Assembly: GCA_025356475.1 (NCBI GenBank)
Contig: JANXSX010000068.1
Location: 1-64,000, forward strand
Direction: 5' to 3'
Length of the DNA: 64,000 bases
Source of the DNA: Isosphaeraceae bacterium
Lineage (GTDB): Bacteria > Planctomycetota > Planctomycetia > Isosphaerales > Isosphaeraceae
A model generated the notes under the pieces. It was not told the DNA's origin. It searched no databases and saw nothing but the letters and a program-made list of their open reading frames with translations. The number at the start of each line of letters is the position of its first letter. Position 1 is the stretch's first letter. Positions 1 through 7,950 of the stretch are shown here, piece by piece. The position numbers were made by a program, and so were the translations under genes.

Positions 1-2
1 TG

Positions 3-259
3 ATCGTCGAGCCCGATGAGGTCAAAACCAAGGCCCAACCCTCGTCAGGCCGCAAGGAAATCTGGACGTACACGGCGGTAGTGTTGGTGTCGGGATTGCG
101 GTATGCGTTCGCGGAGGCCAGTGCGGAGGGCCTGTGGTTGCTGCAAGTGTCCGCGCCGCCTACCTGTGCGACGACGAACGGCTCACCAAGCACCTGAAGA
201 ACCGCCCGATCTGTCCCTTCAGGCGATACGAAACTAAGAGGACTAGGAAGACTGCGTAG
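3..259 (+). pseudogene. Frameshifted C-terminal remnant of an unidentified protein
   Basis: An open frame runs from the window edge (IVEPDEVKTKAQ... then KEIWTYTAVVLVSG) to about position 145. A second frame then continues (RAAYLCDDERLTKHLKNR, then a basic tail) to a TAG at 257-259. Both halves look protein-like and their compositions fit one product interrupted by a single frameshift near 140-150. I do not recognise the family; the WTYTA segment and the Arg/Lys-rich tail recall transposase-like proteins, but that is a guess. The 5' part lies outside the window, so it could equally be the end of a longer gene carrying a recent frameshift. Confidence 0.3.
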
Positions 260-315
260 TCTCTCGGAAAACGAACCGCGTCTTACACCCCACCCAGCAA
301 ATGACAACCTGGCCA

Positions 316-344
316 TTGACATCATAGCTGTGATCGACTATTGT
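316..344 (+). promoter_or_regulatory. Candidate sigma-70 type promoter
   Basis: TTGACA at 316-321 is followed, after 17 bases, by TATTGT at 339-344. It lies between the remnant at the window start and the HlyD-type gene at 624. If used, it would give a leader of about 270 nt, which is long, and I see no clear riboswitch fold in that leader. It is a motif match only. Confidence 0.35.
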
Positions 345-623
345 TTGACAAAAGTTCAGCAATAATCCTTCGATGTGGCACCTGGAGTTGGTGTCTTGGT
401 CGCTCGGAGCTGAGCGAAGTGTAAGGGCGTATCCGGCGGTTTCCGTCCTGAGTGGCGACGTCGTGGATAGGTCATAAGGCCCAGTGCCTTGCGTCGAGGT
501 TCCGTCTTTCTCGTGTGTGACATCGTGCGCAGTGGTTCCGCAGAGTTGGGATCGATAGGGAACCGACCCTCGTCCTGGGGCTGGAGCACTGTTGCCGATC
601 TCATAAAAATGAGGATAGGTGCA

Positions 624-2402
624 ATGTCATTTACTAATCAAGTTCGTCCCCCTTTCGTGGCGTGGCGAGAACCAGAGTCCCCGATCACGATTCCGAAGGT
701 GCGGAAGTCCAGACGCTTTATCATGGCGCTACTCGTCGGGATATTCCTTGGTGGGAGTCTACTCGCCAAGAACGCATCTACACTCCAAGTGCTGTTTCTT
801 GAGCCTGACGTCACGCGATACGAAACCGTGACGATCGATCGGGGAGACGTCCCCATGGTCATCAACGAAGCGGGGACTCTTGATAGCGGCCTAGCTCCTC
901 CGGTCCGTTGTAAAGTTGAGGCGATGTTGGGAAGAGGGGGAGGTTATAACTTCGGCGCGAGCGCTCGTCGAGGAAGCATTGGTGCCAGGAGGAGCGTTGC
1001 CCCACCAAGAGGGATGCCTAGCTCTCGCAGACGATCGTCGGCTGCGACTGCAAATTCTGGCCTGAGAAATTCGACGGTGCTACCGGGCGGAGCAACCGCG
1101 CCCTTGAAGCCGGTTATCCGTAGCTTTTCGTATCGTGTCTCACCCCATGTGCCACTGCGTGGTCCAAGCGAAAACATCGTTGCGCTTTATAATCGTGCGG
1201 TGGTGAATACGGGCGATCGTCCAGGCTCAACGCGCATCATCGAGATCGTCGACGAGGGGACCCCGGTCAAGGTCGGTGAGATTGTTTGCGAGCTTGAGTC
1301 CTCGGCATTTCGTGACGAGATCGCCGCCCAGCAGATCCGCGTCGGGCAGGCCCTCGCCTGGGTCGAGCAAGCGAAGACATTGGTGGAAGTCAACGAGATC
1401 ACCCAGCGCGAATATCGCGACGGGGTCTACCCGCAAGACCTTAACCTGATCCGCCAATACATCAAGGGATGCGAACTCGAACTGGATCGAGCCCAGAAGA
1501 CGGTGGGATGGTCCGAAGAAATGCGCGAGGCCAAGTTCCGCACGTCACAACAGCACGAATCTGAGGTCGCGACTCTGGTCGCGGCCGAGCTCAATCTTCA
1601 ACAAGCCCAGGGCATGTTCAAGCGTCTTGACAAATATACTCGCGACCGCTTGTTCATGTCCCTTGATGCTAAAATGGAGGCGAGCAAGGGCGATTTGCTA
1701 GCGCAAGAGCTCGCCTATCAACGCGAGTCGGATCGCCTCGAACGACTCGAGCGAATGGTTGAAAACTGCACGATTCGTGCCCCTCATGACGGGATTGTTG
1801 TCTACGCCAATCAAGCGAACGCCTGGGGACGTCTGGATGTCCGAATTCAGACTGGGACGGTCGTGCGTGAGGGGCAAGCCATTTTTTCCTTGCCCGAGCC
1901 CACGAAGTTGAGGGTGAAAGCAAGGATCAACGAGTCACGGATCTCGTTCATTGAGAGCGGCATGCCTGTTGTCGTGAAAATTGATGCATTTCCCGACCGC
2001 CCCCTCAAGGGAACGGTCGGCGAAATTGTGCCAATCTCGACCCGAGGGGGTGGCCCGTTCTCCGACACCAAGATTTATTCGGCAATGATTCATCTCGACG
2101 AAGCCTTCGACGAGCTCCGGCCTGGGCTCTCCGCAGAAGTCGTGATGCAGGTAAAGACGCGAGCCGACGTAATCCGCATACCCGTCGAGTCCGTCCGGTG
2201 GCAGGGGCTCCAGGTTTTCGCCGCGATCACGCGAGATCAAGGCATCACCTTTTCATGGCAGCCACTCAAACTCGGACTTACCAACGAGACCAACGCCGAG
2301 GTTCTCGACGGCTTGAACCCCGGCGATGTCGTCATCGCCGATCCAAGCGAGTTTCCAAAGCCGGAAACTCAGGAAGTCGTCGCACCAAGAGTGATGGAGT
2401 AA
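624..2402 (+). CDS. HlyD-family efflux adaptor with split lipoyl domain
   Basis: This is a membrane-fusion (HlyD/RND-type) periplasmic adaptor of about 592 residues. I chose the ATG at 624 because GAGGATAGG lies just upstream; an in-frame ATG at 489 would add 45 unlikely residues. A membrane anchor (IMALLVGIFLGGSLLA) is near residues 30-50. The first half of a biotinyl-lipoyl domain (VTIDRGDVPMVINEAGTL) is followed by roughly 90 residues rich in Gly, Arg, Ser and Pro. The second half (RIIEIVDEGTPVKVGEIVCE) comes after that, then a coiled coil around residues 230-380, another lipoyl segment (CTIRAPHDGIVVYANQ) and a beta-barrel domain. No ABC or RND partner is adjacent, so its partner and substrate are unknown. 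Confidence 0.85.
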   Translation: MSFTNQVRPPFVAWREPESPITIPKVRKSRRFIMALLVGIFLGGSLLAKNASTLQVLFLEPDVTRYETVTIDRGDVPMVINEAGTLDSGLAPPVRCKVEAMLGRGGGYNFGASARRGSIGARRSVAPPRGMPSSRRRSSAATANSGLRNSTVLPGGATAPLKPVIRSFSYRVSPHVPLRGPSENIVALYNRAVVNTGDRPGSTRIIEIVDEGTPVKVGEIVCELESSAFRDEIAAQQIRVGQALAWVEQAKTLVEVNEITQREYRDGVYPQDLNLIRQYIKGCELELDRAQKTVGWSEEMREAKFRTSQQHESEVATLVAAELNLQQAQGMFKRLDKYTRDRLFMSLDAKMEASKGDLLAQELAYQRESDRLERLERMVENCTIRAPHDGIVVYANQANAWGRLDVRIQTGTVVREGQAIFSLPEPTKLRVKARINESRISFIESGMPVVVKIDAFPDRPLKGTVGEIVPISTRGGGPFSDTKIYSAMIHLDEAFDELRPGLSAEVVMQVKTRADVIRIPVESVRWQGLQVFAAITRDQGITFSWQPLKLGLTNETNAEVLDGLNPGDVVIADPSEFPKPETQEVVAPRVME

Positions 2403-2454
2403 GGTGCGCTTGATCTGACGAGGGTCGCTAGGAGCGCTATTCCCAAACGGAGGA

Positions 2455-2552
2455 TGCGGCTGGATATACCTTCAATCGCCGCAGCACATGCGATTGGAGA
2501 CCAGCCTTATGATGGTCGAGTACGACCTGTGTTCCCCAAAATTGCCCAATAG
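2455..2552 (+). CDS. Possible small ORF coupled to the acetyltransferase
   Basis: A short frame begins MRLDIPSIAAAHAIG and ends RPVFPKIAQ with TAG at 2550-2552; that TAG overlaps the GTG start of the acetyltransferase by one base (TAGTG). A GGAGG lies only 1-2 bases before its ATG, which is too close for a good ribosome site. TacT-like toxins normally have a ribbon-helix-helix antitoxin just upstream, but this peptide does not look like one. It may be a leader peptide, an antitoxin remnant or chance. Confidence 0.2.
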
Positions 2553-3031
2553 TGCCTGCCTCCGTCCACCTCCTTGATGGCTTCGACTGCGGCCGCGAGG
2601 AACTCAACCGTTTCCTGACGCGCTTCGCTCGGATAAATCAGCAGGCCGGGGCCGCCCAAACCTATGTAGCTGTCTCGGGCCGGACGGTTGCTGGTTACTA
2701 TTCCCTAACCGTTGGCAAGGTCGCCTGCGCCGACGCTCCCGACAGGTTGAAGAAAGGCCTGGCCCGTCATCCGGTCCCCATCATGCTGCTGGCACCTCTC
2801 GCTGTGAGTAGTAACAGGCAAGGACACGGACTCGGGGCCGGACTTCTGAAGGATGCGATGCGGCGAACCCTCCAGGCGGCGGATATTGCCGGAATACGAG
2901 CGTTTGCGGTCCACGCCATGGACGAGAAATCGCAACGATTCTACGAACAATTCGGATTTATCCCGTCACCGACCGACCCATTGCACTTGTTCCTATTGAT
3001 CAAGGACATCAGACGTATCGCCGGACTCTGA
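2552..3031 (+). CDS. GNAT acetyltransferase, TacT/AtaT toxin-like
   Basis: The 159-residue protein has the layout of GNAT toxins that acetylate aminoacyl-tRNA: an N-terminal FDCGREELNRFL segment, AGYYSLTVGKV, the acetyl-CoA loop RQGHGLGAGLL near residues 92-102, and FYEQFGF near 133-139, whose Tyr matches the catalytic tyrosine of TacT. The start is GTG; no upstream ATG exists before an in-frame stop at 2510-2512. The usual DUF1778 antitoxin gene is missing upstream, so the protein may be an orphan, may be neutralised by something elsewhere, or may be an ordinary acetyltransferase. It converges with glmS. Confidence 0.8.
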   Translation: MPASVHLLDGFDCGREELNRFLTRFARINQQAGAAQTYVAVSGRTVAGYYSLTVGKVACADAPDRLKKGLARHPVPIMLLAPLAVSSNRQGHGLGAGLLKDAMRRTLQAADIAGIRAFAVHAMDEKSQRFYEQFGFIPSPTDPLHLFLLIKDIRRIAGL

Positions 3032-3098
3032 ATCCGTCGGCTTCAACCAACAAATTCACGAGTGAACCTCAACCTCCAAGTCAGAACGATCTTCCGTC

Positions 3099-4931
3099 TT
3101 ACTCCACAGTCACGCTCTTGGCCAGGTTGCGTGGCTTATCGATGTCACAGCCGCGTAGCCGTGCGACATGATAGGCGAGCAGTTGCAGAGGGATGACGGC
3201 CAAGAGTGGCTGGATGATCTCGGGGACGTCGGGGATGGGGAGGAAGCTATCGGAGAGGCTCATGAGCGACTCATCGCCTTCGGTGCCTACGGAGATGATC
3301 GGGCCTAGGCGGGCTCGGACCTCTTCGACATTGCTTAATGTCTTGGCGTGCAACGAACCTTTCGGGGCGACAAAGACGCAGGGCGTTTGCTTGTCGATCA
3401 GAGCGATCGGGCCGTGCTTCATCTCGGCGGTGGGGTAGCCCTCCGCGTGGAGATAGCTGATCTCTTTGAGTTTCAAGGCCCCCTCTAACGCGACAGGGAA
3501 GTGGATGTCTCGGCCCAGATAGAGCGCACTTTGGGCGTGGGTGAGTTTCTCGGCGGCCCGGGCGATGATCGGTTCGGTCTTGAGGACCTCGGCGATCAGG
3601 TCAGGGACGGACTCCAAGGCTTCGACGACCGCCACTCCATCAGGGAACGACAGGTGTCGAAGTCTTCCCAGCTCAAGGGCGAGCATCGTAAGGACTGCGA
3701 CCTGGGCGGAAAAGGCTTTGGTGCTGGCGACGCCGACCTCGTGACCGGCATGGAGATAGATGCCTCCATCGGCCTCGCGTGCGATGGTGCTGCCAACCGT
3801 GTTGCAGATGGCCAACGTCGGATGGCCCTGGCGCGTGGCTTCGCGGAGTGCCCCTAAGGTGTCAGCAGTCTCTCCCGATTGGCTCAGCACGAAGACGAGC
3901 GTTCGGCTATCGAGAGGGGCGTTACGGTAACGGAACTCGCTGGCGTACTCGACTTCAACAGGCAATCGCGCCAGTCGTTCGATGAGATATTCACCCACGA
4001 GCGCTGCATGCCAACTCGTGCCGCATGCGGCGAAGACAACCCGTCGGATGCCTCGGAGTTGCCTCGGCGACATATTCAAACCGCCGAAGTACGCCGTCCC
4101 TTCAGCCTTACGGAGCCGGCCTCGGCAGGCGTCGCGGACGGTGTCGGGTTGCTCGTGGATCTCCTTCTGCATGTAGTGGTCGTAGCCAGAGAGTTCGCCC
4201 GCGTCCGGCTTCCAGTCGATTCGGTCGATCCGAGGAGTGATCGAGCCCCGTTCTCGGTGACGAATCTCGAAGTCGTGCGGAGTAACTCGAACCACCTCGC
4301 CATCCTGGAGGAACGCCACGCGCGACGTGTGTGGCAGGATCGCAACCGGGTCGCTCGCGATCAGATGTTCTCCCTCACCCAATCCCAGGACCAAAGGGCT
4401 ACCGAGCCGAGCACCAATGACTTGTCCCGGGCAGCGAGGACTGACGACCGCGAGCCCGTAGGTCCCTTCGAGACGGGGCAAAATCGCTTCAACGGCTGCG
4501 AGTAGGTCATCACCATCGCCAAGTTCAACAGCGATCAGGTGGGCGATCACTTCCGTGTCGGTCTGGCTCTTGAAGACGATCCCGCGCGCTTCCAATTCCT
4601 TGCGAAGGCTGGAATGGTTCTCGATGACGCCGTTGTGGACGACCGCGACCGTTCCCCCGTGACCAACATGGGGGTGGGCATTGCGATCGGTTGCCGGCCC
4701 GTGGGTTGCCCACCGAGTGTGGCTGATCCCACATGAGCCTGGGGCAGGCTCAACGACAAGTGCCTCCTCAAGAACCCGAACCCTGCCCGACTTCTTGCGA
4801 ACGATCATCTGGCTATCGCTGATCGTCGCGATCCCGGAGCTATCATATCCTCGGTATTCGAGCCTTCTGAGACCGGCCAAGAGAATAGGGCTGGCTTCGT
4901 GCGCCCCGGTGTATCCGACGATCCCGCACAT
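3099..4931 (-). CDS. glmS: Glutamine-fructose-6-phosphate aminotransferase (isomerizing)
   Basis: GlmS makes glucosamine-6-phosphate from fructose-6-phosphate and glutamine, the first step towards UDP-GlcNAc. The start must be the second Met of MSMCGIVGYTG, so that removal of Met exposes the catalytic Cys of the N-terminal glutamine amidotransferase domain; this gives about 610 residues, the normal family length. Visible are THGPATDRNAHPH in the glutaminase domain, two SIS sugar-isomerase domains (GTSWHAALVGEYL, SQSGETADT), HAEGYPTAEMKHGP, and the conserved C-terminus DKPRNLAKSVTVE. Nothing like a glmS ribozyme is possible upstream because the next gene starts within 30 bases. Confidence 0.97.
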   Translation of the reverse strand: MCGIVGYTGAHEASPILLAGLRRLEYRGYDSSGIATISDSQMIVRKKSGRVRVLEEALVVEPAPGSCGISHTRWATHGPATDRNAHPHVGHGGTVAVVHNGVIENHSSLRKELEARGIVFKSQTDTEVIAHLIAVELGDGDDLLAAVEAILPRLEGTYGLAVVSPRCPGQVIGARLGSPLVLGLGEGEHLIASDPVAILPHTSRVAFLQDGEVVRVTPHDFEIRHRERGSITPRIDRIDWKPDAGELSGYDHYMQKEIHEQPDTVRDACRGRLRKAEGTAYFGGLNMSPRQLRGIRRVVFAACGTSWHAALVGEYLIERLARLPVEVEYASEFRYRNAPLDSRTLVFVLSQSGETADTLGALREATRQGHPTLAICNTVGSTIAREADGGIYLHAGHEVGVASTKAFSAQVAVLTMLALELGRLRHLSFPDGVAVVEALESVPDLIAEVLKTEPIIARAAEKLTHAQSALYLGRDIHFPVALEGALKLKEISYLHAEGYPTAEMKHGPIALIDKQTPCVFVAPKGSLHAKTLSNVEEVRARLGPIISVGTEGDESLMSLSDSFLPIPDVPEIIQPLLAVIPLQLLAYHVARLRGCDIDKPRNLAKSVTVE

Positions 4932-4959
4932 CGACAATCCTCCAAGATGCTCGCAAACT

Positions 4960-5685
4960 TCACGTTTTCAAGGAGAACGGCGTGAAGTCTGTGTCATAAT
5001 CGTAATAGTCTTCGTGTTCGACACGTTTGAGATAGTTGACGACCTTGTAAGTCAACGGAGTCGCCAACGCTTCCCACAGGACTTTGAGAGCATAGTTCGT
5101 AAACAAGACCTGGAGCACTTTTTCTAGGGGCCAGCCATCACGTCCCAAGAACGCAATCGGATAGAAGATCAGCGAATCGACCAATTCACCTGCGATCGTT
5201 GATCCGATCGTCCTCATCCAGAGGAACCGACCGGCAGTCAAGATCTTCATCTTTGCGAGAACGAATGAGTTGGCGAGCTCACCGCCGAAGAATCCGAACA
5301 TGCTGGCAAGCACAACCCGCGGAGTTCCGCCGAAGACCGTTTGCCAAGCTTGTTGATTCGGCCAGGACGGGTCGGGAGGAAGGGCCAAGACCACGGTGCT
5401 CAGTGTGGTCGCGAAAATCAGGGCACCGAAGCCGGCCCAGACCACTTTGCGAGATCGGGCGTAGCCGTAGACCTCGGTCAGGATATCGCCGAACAGATAG
5501 CTAATCGGGAAAAACAGAACACCCGCGCCGAATGTGAAACCCCAAAGTGTCACTCGCTTGGGGGCGGAGATGAAGTTCGTGCAGATCAGGACTGTCACGA
5601 ACGCAGCCATGATCAGGTCGTAATATTTGTAGACACGGACCGGATGCGCGGACGGGTTGAGCTTGCCGGGTTCGGAATCTTGCAT
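4960..5685 (-). CDS. Queuosine precursor transporter family (YhhQ/VUT)
   Basis: This is a 241-residue integral membrane protein of the vitamin-uptake-like YhhQ family, whose E. coli member imports queuosine precursors. Family marks are TNFISAPKRV in the first membrane helix, FFPISYLFGDILTEVYGYARSRKVVW, and the intramembrane GELVDSLIFYPIAF segment. About six hydrophobic helices are visible, with an acidic, Tyr-rich C-terminal tail (HEDYYDYDTD). It follows the two small membrane-protein genes on the same strand and precedes glmS by about 28 bases. The substrate is inferred from the family only. Confidence 0.88.
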   Translation of the reverse strand: MQDSEPGKLNPSAHPVRVYKYYDLIMAAFVTVLICTNFISAPKRVTLWGFTFGAGVLFFPISYLFGDILTEVYGYARSRKVVWAGFGALIFATTLSTVVLALPPDPSWPNQQAWQTVFGGTPRVVLASMFGFFGGELANSFVLAKMKILTAGRFLWMRTIGSTIAGELVDSLIFYPIAFLGRDGWPLEKVLQVLFTNYALKVLWEALATPLTYKVVNYLKRVEHEDYYDYDTDFTPFSLKT

Positions 5686-5774
5686 AAGGATATTTCACAG
5701 TTGGCCAAGAAGCGGGCGGAAGCTCGTAGACCCTCCGGACGTTTGATGCTGAAGGAGTCGAAGGACGTCGGAGC

Positions 5775-5993
5775 TCAGAGCCGTCGCCGGTTCCGTTCCC
5801 TCTGCGATTGTGAGAGGAAGATCCCAACAATCACCATCGTAAAGCCCACAATCAAGCCGAGGTAACAAATCTGTTCCACGGACACGCCTAAGATGATGAC
5901 AGACCGCCCGCGAAATCGCAACAGCGCGACCATGCAAACAACTTCGACCAGAGGCCCAAGGAGTCGTAACGTCAAACCAGGCTGAAGGTTCAT
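5775..5993 (-). CDS. Small membrane protein, unknown function
   Basis: This 72-residue protein has two predicted membrane helices (LLGPLVEVVCMVALLRF and ICYLGLIVGFTMVIVGIFL) and ends in the basic tail QRERNRRRL, consistent with a cytoplasmic C-terminus. It starts 20 bases after the PspC-like gene on the same strand, which supports cotranscription. I do not recognise a family. No clear ribosome-binding site precedes the ATG, so the start is moderately supported. Confidence 0.6.
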   Translation of the reverse strand: MNLQPGLTLRLLGPLVEVVCMVALLRFRGRSVIILGVSVEQICYLGLIVGFTMVIVGIFLSQSQRERNRRRL

Positions 5994-6012
5994 GCGATTG
6001 TGATGATCTGGC

Positions 6013-6345
6013 TCAGTACGAGTCGTCGGTTGGGATCAAGGCGACACAAATGACGTAGGCAATCACACCCGGAATTACTGCTGAGAAGAACGTGGCTAGC
6101 GCAATCGAGACACGCAACATCGTGACGTTGATGTGCAAGTATTGGGCAAGTCCACCACAGACCCCGAAGAACATCCGATCCGTTGAAGACCTGGTCAAGG
6201 GCTGCGTTGCGAAGCCACGATGCGCATGGTCGCGATCAGTCAGAGCCTGGGGTTGTCGGCCATCGAGCCACGAACCGCAATGCTTACATTTGACTGCCTC
6301 ATATTGGATCTCCTCAGCGCAGTAAGGACAGAGCTTTGTAGCCAT
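6013..6345 (-). CDS. PspC-domain protein with N-terminal zinc ribbon
   Basis: The 110-residue protein starts with a zinc-ribbon (LCPYCAEEIQYEAVKCKHCG, four Cys) and ends with a PspC membrane domain (MFFGVCGGLAQYLHINVTMLR, then one or two helices including VIPGVIAYVICVALIP). PspC domains are linked to envelope-stress signalling in the phage-shock response; the zinc-ribbon fusion occurs in many bacteria without pspA nearby, as here. GGAG stands 6 bases before the ATG. It is the first gene of a short operon with the small membrane protein and the YhhQ-type transporter. Confidence 0.85.
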   Translation of the reverse strand: MATKLCPYCAEEIQYEAVKCKHCGSWLDGRQPQALTDRDHAHRGFATQPLTRSSTDRMFFGVCGGLAQYLHINVTMLRVSIALATFFSAVIPGVIAYVICVALIPTDDSY

Positions 6346-6429
6346 TCAGAACTCCGAGTTGGGGGGCTTGGCAACTCACTCTTGCATGCAGAGTGCTTCG
6401 CCCCCCACACGATTATCTTGAGCCGATGC

Positions 6430-7776
6430 TCAAATCTTTGGCAATTCGTAACCTGCCCGAGCCTTACGTGAGAGAAGTGCGTTGGCCTCCGGATCGTTCG
6501 GGAAGCTCTCGGTTGCGGCATCCCAGGTCAGCTTTCGACCGAGCTTGTAGGCGATGTTGCCCAGGTGGCACGTGTTGGTCGAGTCATGGGCAATCTCGAC
6601 GTCACAGATCGGCTTCTCGCGCGATCGAAGGCACTGAATGAAATTCTCGGCGTGGGCGGGGTTGCCGTCCACTCCTAGAACCTTCTTAGGCTGAAGGTCG
6701 ATCTTGCGGAGCGGTCGGTCGCCGTGGACCTCTTTGATCCCGTAGGGCAAGGTGGTCGTGTCGGGAATAATCTCATAACCTGAGCGGTCAAGCAGAATGC
6801 TGCCGTCCGTCCCACAGAACAGGATGCCGTAGTCCCGCCCGTTAAACTTCAGCCCATTCCCCTTACGCATTGAATACGTGAGGGTGGTTCCGGGGAATTC
6901 GTAGACGACCTGCAAGGTGTCGGGAGTGTCCCGGTTGTCGTTGCTGGTGACGATGCCGCCAGTGGCGTAGACCGTCTTCGGCCCTTTCTGGTCAACCGCC
7001 CAGAGGGCGATGTCGTTGAGGTGGACCCCCCAATCGCTCATCATCCCGCCGGCATAGTCGAAGAACCAGCGGAACAAGAGATGGAAGCGGTTGGAATTGA
7101 ATGCTCGACTGGGAGCCGGCCCGAGCCAGCGGTCGTAATCGACCCCTGAAGGGACAGGTCCATCGGCGTACTGACCCATCCCCGTGGGACTGATATTCTC
7201 GAAATTCCAGGTCTGAATCCAGAAGACCTTGCCGATCTTACCAGACTTAACGTCTGCCACCGCCTCTTGGAAGTGACTGCTACTCCGTTGCTGGGTGCCA
7301 ACCGCGACGATCTTGTTGTATTTTCGGGCCGCTGTGATCATCGCCCGACCTTCGGCCACGTTATGGGCGACAGGCTTCTCAACGTAGACATCTTTGCCGG
7401 CCATGACGGCTTGGATCGTCGGCAAGGCATGCCAATGGTCGGGGGTGGCGATCAAGACACAATCGATGTCCTTACTATCGAGCATGGCCCGATAGTCGCG
7501 CGCTGTGGTGGGGGTGTTCCCCTTCTTGGCTTTGATGCGGTCCGCAGTCTGGGCAGCGTGCCGATCATCAACGTCCGCAACGGCGACGCACTCAACGTCG
7601 TTACGAGCAAGGAACGTATCGAGGAGCTGATTTCCCCGGCTTCCGGCTCCAATCAGTCCGAATCGGACCTTCTCGTTGGCCCCAAGGCCTCCTGAGGCCC
7701 GCCCTGCACTGAGGGCAGCCACGCCCACGCCTGCAGTCCCTACGAAGCTCCGTCGCGAGATCGAATCCCACGCCAT
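6430..7776 (-). CDS. Tat-exported Gfo/Idh/MocA-family oxidoreductase
   Basis: This is an exported NAD(P)-dependent oxidoreductase of about 448 residues. The start at 7776 puts the twin-arginine signal SRRSFVGTAGVGVAAL at the N-terminus with an AGGGGG site upstream; the longer frame from 7887 adds 37 implausible residues. The Rossmann motif RFGLIGAGSRGNQLLD is followed by the EKPVAHN motif typical of the family, and the C-terminal domain has the planctomycete form (DYGILFCGTDGSILL, HAENFIQCLRSREKP). Planctomycetes carry many such paralogues, usually linked to sugar catabolism; the substrate here is unknown. It is divergent from the PRPP synthetase gene. Confidence 0.92.
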   Translation of the reverse strand: MAWDSISRRSFVGTAGVGVAALSAGRASGGLGANEKVRFGLIGAGSRGNQLLDTFLARNDVECVAVADVDDRHAAQTADRIKAKKGNTPTTARDYRAMLDSKDIDCVLIATPDHWHALPTIQAVMAGKDVYVEKPVAHNVAEGRAMITAARKYNKIVAVGTQQRSSSHFQEAVADVKSGKIGKVFWIQTWNFENISPTGMGQYADGPVPSGVDYDRWLGPAPSRAFNSNRFHLLFRWFFDYAGGMMSDWGVHLNDIALWAVDQKGPKTVYATGGIVTSNDNRDTPDTLQVVYEFPGTTLTYSMRKGNGLKFNGRDYGILFCGTDGSILLDRSGYEIIPDTTTLPYGIKEVHGDRPLRKIDLQPKKVLGVDGNPAHAENFIQCLRSREKPICDVEIAHDSTNTCHLGNIAYKLGRKLTWDAATESFPNDPEANALLSRKARAGYELPKI

Positions 7777-7950
7777 GACTGGCCCCCTGATCACAAAAAG
7801 ACAGGCTGGAGAGATGTGATCTTGAGAGCTTAACGTCTGGGCGTTGGCCTTGCCAGGGGGCAGGCCGGTGGCAGACCGCCCCATCATGGGTTAAGATAAG
7901 ATGAGTTTTCAAATAGCGATTCACTAACCCCCGATGAGACCCCGTCGCCC

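Noticed and set aside
4932-4960. glmS ribozyme or riboswitch upstream of glmS
   Set aside because: Only about 28 bases separate glmS from the upstream gene, too little for the ribozyme fold.
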